Shown here in pieces: positions 1-8,926 of a stretch of 64,000 nucleotides of DNA. The stretch lies in assembly GCF_902167145.1 (NCBI RefSeq), contig NC_050096.1, positions 271,272,622 through 271,336,621 of the forward strand, in the 5' to 3' direction. The translations under genes were made by a program, and so were the position numbers. The DNA is from Zea mays. Its lineage: Eukaryota; Streptophyta; Magnoliopsida; Poales; Poaceae. The notes under the pieces are model-generated. The model did not search any database. It was not told the origin of the DNA and worked only from the letters and a program-made list of their open reading frames with translations. Every line of letters begins with the position of its first letter. The first letter of the stretch is position 1.

Positions 1-1064
1 TGTGCCGAAGCAACGGTGGGGTCGCTCCGGTCGTCGCTGGAGGTTTTCTGCAGGGACGTCCCCAAAATCCTCCAGGTAACGGTTTCAGGCATACCTTTTT
101 TTGTGACCAAGGCGTCTTTTGTGACGCCCCGCTTCCTTCCCTCAGGATCTGACGGATCTGAGCGCCGCCAAGTCGTCGTTCATCCGCCACGAGGTCGACG
201 TATGGGGCTCGTTGTGATCCCTGAGGACCTCGCTCGTCGGGGCTACTGCGCGCCTTTCTCAGCAGGGCGCCGAGGTGGCGGACCTTCGGTTGCTCTGCAC
301 CGATCTGAGGGCCGAGGCGGCAGCGGCTCGCGCAGAAGTGCGACGGCAGCAGTCGGAGTTCGACCAGATCGTCAATGAGCGGGACCAATCTCGGGGCCGG
401 GCTGCCGAGGCCGAAAGCCGGGTTGGAGCCCTTGCAGCCGACCTAGTCGTAGCCCAGGTCGCGGCCTCGGAGCAGCGTGCCCGAGCCGGAGGTACGCCCT
501 GGCCATTTTCGGTTTTCATTTCAGTTTGTTTCCTCCACTTGTGTTTGAGATCTTTCGTTCTGGCTGTTCGCAGAGCTCGAGTCCGCCCTTGATGAGTCCG
601 CCAAGGCGAGTGCCGAGGCGCTTGTCGGGGCGGCCGAGCAGAGGGAGGCCGACCACGCGGCCATGTCCGAGGCCGTCTCGGACTTCTGCCGGGTCCTTGG
701 CTTCGGCGACGTCCCCTCAGGAAGCTCCCTTCAAAGTCGCATGCAGGCCTTGGGCGATCATGTGCGCGGCAGACTCCACGAGGCGCTACACCACGGCGTC
801 AGGCGGGCCTTCGCCGTGCTCGCTTCCCACTACGTCGTGGACCTGGAGCGGGTCAGCGAGGGGTATTGCCTTCCTGACGAAGATGAAGCCGCCCTGGCAG
901 AAGTCCAGAGGCTCGATGCGGCCGCCGCGGGTCCGAGCGCAGTGCTGGCGACCACCTTCGAGGCAGAGATCCTCCCGCCTGCGCCGTCGTCCGAAGCCGG
1001 GATGGACTTTGCCGAGGGCGGGGACGAAGCCGAAGGCGCAGCTCCTTCCCCGGGCGAAGCCTAA
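1..1064 (+). pseudogene. Spliced antisense ORF (aORF) of element A, coiled-coil protein, 5' end off window
   Basis: This reads plus, opposite to the gag-pol of its host element. Exons fit as <1-75, 146-491 and 574-1064. The introns of 70 bp (76-145) and 82 bp (492-573) both begin GT and end AG and keep one reading frame. The product is a long Ala/Arg/Glu-rich coiled coil (positions 146-700), followed by a more globular acidic C-terminus with FCRVLGFGDVP and HYVVDLERVSEGY, ending in TAA at 1062-1064. One in-frame TGA at 215-217 interrupts it, hence pseudogene. Plant Tat/Ogre-lineage elements are known to carry an antisense or sense extra ORF between integrase and the 3' LTR, and Pfam has a 'putative gypsy type transposon' coiled-coil family. 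Function is unknown. About 175 bp downstream lies a block that element B repeats three times. Confidence 0.72.
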
Positions 1065-1238
1065 CTCTGTCGGAGCGGTTTCTGTTGGATGCACGTGTGT
1101 CTTTCTGTGGCCGCCGAGGCCTGAACACTTTATTACCGTTGCATAAAGTCGTGCTCCTTTACTTTTTGTTTTGCGTGTCCGGCCCCGCCTGTCAGTAGCA
1201 GGGTGGCTTCCCCAAGTAGGAGTCACTTTTCGTGGTGG

Positions 1239-1300
1239 GTGACGAGTGAGGTGTCCGTAACCCAGAGGTGTAGGAGTCCCTCGACTCAGTCAGCCCTGCC
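1239..1300 (+). repeat. Copy of the about 55-bp 'gacgagtgaggt' block downstream of the aORF
   Basis: The block starts ggtgacgagtgaggtgtccg and runs into a conserved 'taggagtccctcg' segment. Element B carries three copies (15121, 15776, 15989). In A there is one, placed about 175 bp after the aORF stop, as expected for part of its 3' untranslated or terminator region. Confidence 0.7.
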
Positions 1301-1659
1301 ACTTACATGCATCTGCGTTCGCTCCTTGGGGTCCTGCTTCCGACATAGCCGGGGGGACGCAAAAGCCTTTTCGATTGAAAATTTTGACGCAGAGGGGTTC
1401 CCCCCTTTTTAGCCCCCGAGGGAGGGTCGGGCTCTGCCGAGGCAAGGCTGACCCTTCCTTGATGACTAAAACTTGCGTGGGGCGAGGTAAGCGAACAACT
1501 TGAAAGCATCTTAAGGTTAGAGGCGACGTAGCTGTTAGACGTTCAAAGTGTTGGTGCAGACCTCGCCTTGACTGTTGGCCAGTTCGTTTGCTCCGGGCTT
1601 CAGAACTTTGGCGATGACAAGCGGCCCTTCTCAGGGGTAAGTGTAGCCCCCGGGTGTCT

Positions 1660-3831
1660 CTAACAAGGGCTCGGGGTGCGGTGGTGGAGCTCCTTCCCAT
1701 CTCCCAGCAAGACGAACGACTTGGCGCACCGCGCCAACCGCCGAGCTTTGGCTCGATCGAGGGGTAGCTCTCCTCGGTGGAGATATTGCAGGTACGGGGT
1801 CTGCCAGCTTCGATTAGGCGTGACCCCGCTTCGCTCCTCCTCGACGCGCAGTGCCTCACCCTCGGGGGCCGAGGGTACCTCGGGCTGAACCGAGGATGCC
1901 TCGGGCCGAGCAGAGGGTGCCTCGGGCCGAGCCGAGGGTACCTCGGACTGAGCCGAGGGTGCCTTGGGCCGAGCCGAGGGTACCTCGGGCTGGGCTGAGG
2001 GTGCCTCAGGCTCGGGCGAGTCATCGATCTTGATGGAGGGTTGATGCAGGTCTTGGGAGAAGACGTCCGGGGGAACCATTGTTCGCCCCGAGGCTATTTT
2101 AGCCAGCTCATCCACAGTCTCGTTGTAGCGCCGGGCGATGTGGTTGAGCTCGAGCCCGTAGAACTTGTCCTCCAGGCGCCGAACCTCATCGCAGTAGGCC
2201 TCCATCTTCGGGTCGCGGTAGTGGGAGTTCTTCATGACTTGGTCGATGACGAGCTGCGAGTCACCGCGAGCGTCGAGGCGTCGGACCCCTAGCTCGATGG
2301 CGATCCGCAACCCGTTGACCAGAGCCTCGTACTCAGCCACATTGTTGGACGCCGGGAAATGGAGGCGTAGCACGTAGCGTAGGTGCTTCCCGAGGGGTGA
2401 GATGAAGAGTAGGCCTGCGCCGGCTCCTGTCTTCATCAGCGACCCATCGAAGAACATGGTCCAGAGCTCCGGTTGGATCGGAGCCGTTGGGAGCTGGGTG
2501 TCGACCCATTCAGCCACGAAGTCCGCCAAGACCTGGGACTTGATGGCCTTCCGAGGGGCGAACGAGATTGTTTTGCCCAGAATTTCCACTGCCCACTTCG
2601 CAATTCTACCCGAGGCCTCTCGACACTGGATGATCTCCCCCAGGGGGAAGGATGACACCACAGTTACCGGATGGGCCTCGAAGTAGTGTCGCAGCTTCCG
2701 CCGCGTCAGGATCACCGCATATAGCAGCTTCTGAACTTGTGGGTAGCGAATCTTGATTTCGGACAGCACCTCACTGATGAAGTAGACTGGCCTCTGAACG
2801 GGCAATGCATGCCCCTCTTCTTGCCTCTCGACCGCAATCGCGGCGCTAACCACCTGAGTAGTTGCGGCGACGTAGATCAGGAGGGCTTCTCCGGCAGCTG
2901 GGGGCACCAAGATAGGTGCATTCGTGAGGAGCGCCTTCAGGTTCCCGAGGGCTTCCTCGGCCTCAGGGGTCCAAGTGAAGCACTCGGCCTTCCTTAAGAG
3001 GCGGTACAGAGGCAGACCTCTTTCGCCGAGGCGTGAGATGAAGCGGCTTAGAGCCGCGAGACATCCCATGACCCTCTGTACTCCCTTCAAGTCCTTGATG
3101 GGCCCCATGCTGGTGATGGCTGCGATCTTCTCCGGGTTGGCTTCGATGGCCCGCTCAGAGACGATGAACCCCAAGAGCATGGCTCGGGGTACCCCGAAGA
3201 CACACTTTTCGGGTTTGAGCTTCACGCCTTTCGCCTTGAGACATCGGAATGTCACTTCAAGGTCGGAAAGGAGGTCGGAGGCTTTCCTCGTCTTGACTAC
3301 GATGTCATCGATGTAGGCCTCGACCGTCCGGCCAATGTGTTCGCCGAACACATGGTTCATGCACCGCTGGTACGTCGCGCCCGCATTCCTCAAGCCGAAC
3401 GGCATGGTGACATAGCAGTACAAGTCGAAGGGTGTGATGAAAGAAGTCGCGAGCTGGTCGGACTCTTTCATCCTGATTTGGTGATACCCTGAGTAGGCAT
3501 CAAGGAAAGACAGGGTTTCGCACCCAGCAGTGGAATCCACGATTTGATCGATGCGAGGCAGAGGGTAGGGAACCTTCGGACATGCTTTGTTTAGACCAGT
3601 GTAGTCTACACACATCCGCCATTTCCCTCCTTTCTTTTTCACAAGCACAGGGTTGGCAAGCCATTCGGGATGGAATACCTCTTTGATGAACCCCGCCGCC
3701 ATTAGCTTGTGGATCTCCTCGCCTATGGCTCTGCGCTTCTCCTCGTCGAATCGGGTCGGGCTCCAGCTCGGATGTCCAGCGAGTGCTCGGCGACATCCCT
3801 CGGTATGCCGGGCATGTCCGAGGGACTCCAC
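1660..3831 (-). pseudogene. Element A reverse transcriptase + RNase H (frameshifted, integrase missing)
   Basis: Minus-strand open frame covering the RT and the plant-type RNase H of the gypsy polyprotein. RT shows the [15 protein letters not shown] entry motif, the [11 protein letters not shown] palm motif and a YIDD active site (copy B has YVDD). The degenerate tether RNase H ([11 protein letters not shown]) follows, then a second, archaeal-type RNase H with FFDGS, NNVAEYEAL and GDSQLVIDQV supplying the acidic residues. A proline-rich linker of seven 7-residue repeats ([14 protein letters not shown] type, about 1870-2015) ends it. The first residues belong to another frame: relative to B, 19 bp are missing near 3754 within the RT approach region. 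The frame ends near 1660, where B continues into integrase. Confidence 0.9.
1870..2015 (-). repeat. 21-bp coding repeats in the RNase H-integrase linker, 7 units
   Basis: Seven units of 21 bp encode [14 protein letters not shown]-like heptapeptides. Element B has four units at the same place (17581-17665), so the linker length varied by whole units without changing frame. Confidence 0.75.
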
Positions 3832-3878
3832 ACAAAGACATCGGTGTTCGCACGGAGAAAGTCGACGAGCACTGCTTC

Positions 3879-6800
3879 CTATTTGGGATCGAGCTCGGAG
3901 CCGATCCGGACTTGCTTGGAGGCGTCGCCGCTGGGGTCGAGGGGGACGGACTTAACCGTCTCCGCTGGCTCGAAGTTGCCGGCATGACGCTTCACGTCTG
4001 GCACCTCCTTAGAGAGGCTCTCCAGGTCGGCGATGAGGGCCTTGGACTCGGCGAGGGCCTCGGCGTACTCCACGCACTCCACGTCGCATTCGAACGTGTG
4101 TTCGTACGTGGGGCCGACGGTGATGACCCCGTTGGGGCCCGACATCTTGAGCTTGAGGTAGGTGTAGTTGGGGACGGCCATGAACTTCGCGTAGCATGGC
4201 CTTCCCAGTACCGCGTGGTAGGTTCCTCGGAACCCGACCACCTCAAAAGTCAGGGTCTCCCTTCGGAAGTTGGAGGGTGTTCCGAAGCAGACGGGAAGGT
4301 CGAGTTGTCCGAGGGGCTGGACGCGCTTCCCGGGGATGATCCCATGGAAAGGCGCAGCGCCTGCCCGGACCGAGGACAGATCGACACGCAGGAGCCCGAG
4401 GGTCTCGGCGTAGATGATGTTGAGGCTGCTGCCTCCGTCCATGAGGACCTTGGTGAGCCTGACGTCGCCGATGACGGGGTCGACGACGAGCGGGTATTTC
4501 CCCGGGCTCGGCACGTGGTCGGGGTGGTTGGCTCGGTCGAAGGTGATGGGCTTGTCGGACCAGTCTAGGTAGACTGGCGCCGCCACCTTCACCGAACAGA
4601 CCTCCCGACGCTCTTGCTTGCGGTGCCGAGCCGAGGCGTTCGCCGCTTGCCCACCGTAGATCATGAAGCAGTCGCGGACCTCGGGGAACTCTCCTGCCTG
4701 GTGGTCTTCCTTCTTGTCGTTGTCGCGGGCCCTGCCACCCTCCGCGGGTGGCCCGGCCCTGTGGAAGTGACGCCAAAGCATGACGCACTCCTCAAGGGTG
4801 TGCTTGACGGGCCCCTGGTGATAGGGGCACGGCTCCTTAAGCATCTTGTCGAAGAGGTTGGCACCTCCTGAGGGTTTCCGAGGGTTCTTGTACTCGGTGG
4901 CGGCGACAAGGTCCGCGTCGGCGGCGTCGCGTTTCGCTTGCGACTTCTTCTTGCCCTTCTTCTTGGTGCCGCGCTGAGTTGACGCCTCGGGGGCATCTTC
5001 CAGTGGGCGGCCCTGGGGCTGCTTGTCCTTCCGGAAGATAGCTTCGACCACCTCCTGGCCAGAGGCGAACTTGGTGGCGATGTCCATCAGCTCGCTCGCC
5101 CTGGTGGGGGTCTTGCGACCCAGCTTGCTCACTAGGTCACGGCAGGTGGTGCCGGCGAGGAACGCGCCGATGACATCCGAGTCGGTGATGTTGGGCAGCT
5201 CGGTACTCTGCTTCGAGAATCGCCGGATGTAGTCCCGGAGAGACTCTCCCGGCTGCTGCCGGCAGCTTCGGAGGTCCCAGGAGTTTCTAGGGTGCACGTA
5301 TGTGCCCTGGAAATTGCCGGCGAAGGCCTGGACCAGGTCGTCCCTGTTGGAGATCTGCCCCGGAGGCAAGTGCTCCAACCAGGCGCGAGCGGTGTCGGAG
5401 AGGAACAGGGGGAGGTTGCGGATGATGAGGTTGTCATCGTCCGTTCCACCCAGTTGGCAGGCCAGCCGATAGTCTGTGAGCCACAGCTCCGGTCTCGTCT
5501 CCCCCGAGTACTTTGTGATAGTAGCCGGGGGTCGGAACCGGGTCAAGAACGACGCCCGTCGTATGGCCCGGCTGAAGGCCTGCGGACCGGGTGGTTCGGG
5601 CGAGGGACTTCGATCCTCCCCGCTGTCGTAGCGTCCTCCACGCCTGGGGTGGTAGCCTCGACGCACCCTCTCGTCGAGGTGGGCCCGACGGTCGCGGTGA
5701 TGGTGCTCGTTGCCGAGGCGTCCCGGGGCCGCAGGCGCTGTGTTGCGCGTGCGCCCGGTGTGGACCGAGGCTTCCCGCATGAATCGGGAAGTCGCGGCAT
5801 GATATTCCAAGGGGTACCCCTGCCTTCGGGAGGCGGAGCTCTCGGCCCGTCGGACCGTGGCGCCTTCCAGGAGATTCTTGAGCTCTCCCTGGATTCGCCG
5901 CCCCTCGGTGGTTGATGGCTCCGGCATCGCGCGGAGAAGCATTGCTGCTGCAGCCAGGTTCTGGCCGACCCCACTGGATGCGGGTGGCGGCCTGACCCTG
6001 ACATCGTCGGCGATGCGGTGCTGGAAGCCCTGGGGTAGATGACGTATTTCTCCGGCCGGAGGCTGGCCCGCCCATTCCTGCCCGACGTCCCGGCGGATCG
6101 GCTCAAGTGCTCCTGCCCCCTCGTCGAGCCTGGCTTGCACCCCGTGGATTCGCTCGAGCTGTGGGTCGTGACCCCCCGCCGGAACGGGGACCACAGCTAG
6201 CTCCCATGGGATGTCGACGTGAGGCACCGGCCTAGGGAGATCACCGTCCTCCGGCATACCGAGATGGTTGCCTTCAGAGGGACCCCCTAGATCAACATGG
6301 AAACATTCGCGGCTTGGGCCGCAGTCCTCGTCGCCGAGGCTACGGCTACCGTCGGAACAGTCGGAAAGGCAGTAGTCGCATGCGGTCATAAAGTCCCGCA
6401 TGGCACTGGGGTTGCCAAGTCCAGAGAAATCCCAACAGAAGTCGGGGGCATCGTCTTCCTCGGACCCAGAGGGCCCGTAGGTCGAGACGTCCGTCAGCCG
6501 GTCCCAGGGTGACCGCATACGATACCCCAGAGGGTTTGGACTCGCCTCTAAGAGAGCGTCCGCTAAAGCGAGGTCGCTTGGCGGGTTAAGGCTAAATCCG
6601 AAAGGCGTGAGATGGGAATCGGTCGGTACCTCTTGGTCGACGGGCGGTGACGAAATCACGTCGGGGACTGACTGCACCGTCGTCTCAGGTACGAGGGTGA
6701 CGTCCAGCAAGCCTTTCGCGAGCGTGCTGGCGTCGTCCATTTGTTCGGAATTGGCGTGTCGCGGGGAGACGACGCTCGTCTTCGTCTCAAACGCGAGGTC

Positions 6801-7127
6801 GATGCCCGACGCGCCCCCTGTTGGGGCGCTGGGGCCGTCGACTTGCTCGACAGCCGACGAGGCGCTGCCTCCTGCTTGGCCTTGATTGCCCCGCCTCCTC
6901 CTCCGTTGGTAGGGGAGAGGACGGGGCGAGCTCGAATGTTGTTCTTCCACCACGCGGGGAAGGCGTCGTCGATTCCGCCGCCGGCGGGCAGGGTGTCGGC
7001 CGCCATTGTCGCTGTCGCACGACGGTGGAAGGAGCATCATGTCGTAGCTGCCGTCGAGGGACATGAACTCAAGACTCCCGAAACGGAGCACCGTCCCGGG
7101 CCGGAGAGGTCGCTGGAGACTGCCCAT
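3879..7127 (-). CDS. Element A gag-protease polyprotein
   Basis: Open on the minus strand from the first AUG after the primer-binding site (7127-7125) to a TAG at 3879-3881. In order: an unconserved acidic N-terminal third with many Ser/Pro; an Arg-rich stretch; the retrotransposon gag domain (FRPPATITKYSGETRPELW through FAGNFQGTYV, ESLRDYIRRFSKQ, IGAFLAGTTCRDLV); a Lys-rich basic segment; a CPYHQGPVKHTLEEC cysteine/histidine motif in place of a typical CCHC knuckle; and an aspartic protease with LMDGGSSLNIIY at its active site. The TAG at its end is at the same place in element B, with RT following in the same frame there. The gag part is intact here, unlike B. Confidence 0.88.
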   Translation of the reverse strand: MGSLQRPLRPGTVLRFGSLEFMSLDGSYDMMLLPPSCDSDNGGRHPARRRRNRRRLPRVVEEQHSSSPRPLPYQRRRRRGNQGQAGGSASSAVEQVDGPSAPTGGASGIDLAFETKTSVVSPRHANSEQMDDASTLAKGLLDVTLVPETTVQSVPDVISSPPVDQEVPTDSHLTPFGFSLNPPSDLALADALLEASPNPLGYRMRSPWDRLTDVSTYGPSGSEEDDAPDFCWDFSGLGNPSAMRDFMTACDYCLSDCSDGSRSLGDEDCGPSRECFHVDLGGPSEGNHLGMPEDGDLPRPVPHVDIPWELAVVPVPAGGHDPQLERIHGVQARLDEGAGALEPIRRDVGQEWAGQPPAGEIRHLPQGFQHRIADDVRVRPPPASSGVGQNLAAAAMLLRAMPEPSTTEGRRIQGELKNLLEGATVRRAESSASRRQGYPLEYHAATSRFMREASVHTGRTRNTAPAAPGRLGNEHHHRDRRAHLDERVRRGYHPRRGGRYDSGEDRSPSPEPPGPQAFSRAIRRASFLTRFRPPATITKYSGETRPELWLTDYRLACQLGGTDDDNLIIRNLPLFLSDTARAWLEHLPPGQISNRDDLVQAFAGNFQGTYVHPRNSWDLRSCRQQPGESLRDYIRRFSKQSTELPNITDSDVIGAFLAGTTCRDLVSKLGRKTPTRASELMDIATKFASGQEVVEAIFRKDKQPQGRPLEDAPEASTQRGTKKKGKKKSQAKRDAADADLVAATEYKNPRKPSGGANLFDKMLKEPCPYHQGPVKHTLEECVMLWRHFHRAGPPAEGGRARDNDKKEDHQAGEFPEVRDCFMIYGGQAANASARHRKQERREVCSVKVAAPVYLDWSDKPITFDRANHPDHVPSPGKYPLVVDPVIGDVRLTKVLMDGGSSLNIIYAETLGLLRVDLSSVRAGAAPFHGIIPGKRVQPLGQLDLPVCFGTPSNFRRETLTFEVVGFRGTYHAVLGRPCYAKFMAVPNYTYLKLKMSGPNGVITVGPTYEHTFECDVECVEYAEALAESKALIADLESLSKEVPDVKRHAGNFEPAETVKSVPLDPSGDASKQVRIGSELDPK

Positions 7128-7167
7128 CTGGAGCTTGACGGGAAGCTGTTCGTCAACACGCAGCAGG

Positions 7168-7187
7168 CCCCTACCTGGCGCGCCAAC
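7168..7187 (-). other. Primer-binding site of element A
   Basis: Immediately inside the 5' LTR, the minus strand reads gttggcgcgccaggtagggg, the TGGCGC-type site usual for plant gypsy elements. The same sequence borders LTR copy 4 of element B. Confidence 0.75.
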
Positions 7188-8918
7188 TGTCGGCATTTCG
7201 AGACCGGGGGGTCCCTGGGCCGACGAGTGAATGTCGCCGCGTGCCCCAGCCCAGATGGGTCGACGCGAGGCCGAGCGCGAAGGGGGGAAGTGAGGCGGCC
7301 GGAGACCGGCGTGAGAGAGGTGGAAATCCCGCAGCCTTCGTGTTCGTCCCGCGCCCAGGTCGGGTGTGCTTGCAGTAGGGGGTTACAAGCGTCCACGCGG
7401 GAGAGGGAGCGAGCGGCTTCAAGCGAGCGCCTGTCTCGTCCTCGTCCCCGCGCGGCCAACCCTCTCTAAGAGGGCCCTGGTCCTTCCTTTTATTGGCGTA
7501 AGGAGAGAATCCAGGTGTACAATGGGGGGTGTAGCAGAGTGCTACGTGTCTAGCGGGGGAGAGCTAGCGCCCTAAGTACACGCCATCGTGGCGGCTGGAG
7601 AGGTTTTGGCGCCCGGTTGGTGTGATGTCGTGGCCGTCGGAGGAGCGCTGGAGCGTGGCGGAAGGACAGCTGCCGGAGCTGTCGAGTCCTTGCTGACGTC
7701 CTCTTGCTTCCGTAAGGGGGCAGAGAGCCGCCGTCGTCAGGGAGCATGTGGGGAGCCATCATTGCCTATCTGGCGGAGCGAGCCAGATGGGACGCCGGTC
7801 TTGTTTCCCGTAGCCTGAGTCAGCTTGGGGTAGGGTAATGATGGCGCCTCCCGTCGACGTGGCTGGTCTGCACCCTAGGTTGGGCGATGTGGAGGCTCCT
7901 CCGAGGTCGAGGTCGAGTATGTCTTCCGTGGCCGGGGTCGAGTCCGAGCCCCCGGGTCGAGCGAGGCGGAGACCGCCGGCTGAGGCCAGGGCGGAGTCCG
8001 AGCCCTGGGGTCGGGCGAAGCGGAGTTCGTCGTCTTCCGGGGCTGAGCCCAAGTACGTGCCTTGGGTCGGGCGGAGCGGAGTTCGTCGTCTTCTGGGGCT
8101 TAGCCCAAGTCCGAGCCCTGGGTCGGGCAGAGCGGAGTTCGTCGTCTTCTGGGGCTTAGCCCGAGTCCGAGCCCTGGGTCGGGCGGAGCGGAGTTCGCCG
8201 TCTTCCGAGGCTTAGCCCGAGTCCGAGCCCTGGGTCGGGTGGAGCGGAGTTCGCCGTCTTCCAGGGCTTAGCCCGAGTCCGAGCCCTAGGTCGGGCGGAG
8301 CGGAGTTCGCCGTCTTCCAGGGCTTAGCCCGAGTCCGAGCCCTGGGTCGGGCGGAGCGGAGTTCGCCGTCTTCCGGGGCTTAGCCCGAGTCCGAGCCCTG
8401 GGTCGGGCGAAGCGGAGCTTCCTATGACGCCTGAGGTCGGGCCTGACTGCGTGTCAGCCTCACTCTGTCAAGTGGCACTGCAGCCGGTGCGGCACAGGCG
8501 GCGCTGTCCTTTTGTCAGGTCGGTCAGTGGAGCGGCGAAGTGACTGCGGTCACTTCGGTTCTGTCGACTGAAGGGTGCGTGTCAGGATAAAGGTGTCAGG
8601 CCACCTTTGCATTAAATGCTCCTGCGCTTTGGTCGGTCGGTGCGGCGATTTGGTCAGGGTTGCTTCGTGGCGAAGACAGGGCCTTGGTCAAGCCGGAAGT
8701 ATGTTCGCCGCTGGAGGGGGGCCTCGGGCGAGACGGAGATCCTCCGGGGTCGGCTGCCCTTGCCCGAGGCTAGGCTCGGGCGAGGCGTGATCGAGTCCCT
8801 CGAATGGACCGATCCCTGACTTAATCGCACCCATCAGGCCTTTGCAGCTTTGTGCAGATGGGGGTTACCAGCTGAGAATTAGGAGCCTCGAGGGTACCCC
8901 TAATTATGGTCCCTGACA
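7188..8918 (-). repeat. LTR copy 1 (5' LTR of element A, 1731 bp)
   Basis: Bounded by tgtcgg on the left and ccctgaca on the right in plus orientation, so on the minus strand it runs TGTCAGGGACC...CCGACA. It carries eight units of a roughly 57-bp GC-rich tandem repeat at about 7975-8425, the most of the four LTR copies. The TATA position, near 7491 on the minus strand, reads aataaaagg, whereas copies 3 and 4 have tataaaagg. Shared variants group it with copy 2. The plus-strand open frames inside it are products of the repeats and are not genes. Confidence 0.9.
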
Positions 8919-8926
8919 GTACCAAC
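8919..8926. other. 8-bp inter-LTR junction gtaccaac (first)
   Basis: The only bases between LTR copies 1 and 2. In minus orientation they read gttggtac: gttgg equals the first bases of the primer-binding site after an LTR, and tac equals the last bases before a 3' LTR (12167-12169). It looks like an element interior reduced to 8 bp. Confidence 0.75.

Larger units (their letters stand above)
1..8918 (-). mobile_element. Gypsy element A (Tat-like, minus strand, 3' end off window, integrase-deleted)
   Basis: LTR retrotransposon read right to left. Its 5' LTR is 7188-8918, the primer-binding site is just left of 7188, then gag-protease, RT-RNase H, a deleted integrase and an antisense gene at 1-1064. 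The 3' LTR lies beyond the left edge. Compared with the near-identical element B, A lost about 1 kb of integrase: only the extreme C-terminal end (about 1560-1640) survives, joined to the RNase H linker through a patchwork at about 1634-1678. A also has a 19-bp deletion near 3754 that shifts the frame before RT. It could not integrate without help. Tat-like placement rests on the second RNase H and the antisense ORF; the family name is not asserted. Confidence 0.88.

Noticed and set aside
3783..4568. Long plus-strand open frames across gag-pol (also 19358-20236, 5292-5915)
   Set aside because: Antisense shadows of a GC-rich coding region; no domain, and they occur equally in both element copies.
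7975..8425. Regular direct repeats suggestive of a CRISPR array
   Set aside because: Units are contiguous with no unique spacers, lie in an LTR and the genome is a plant's.
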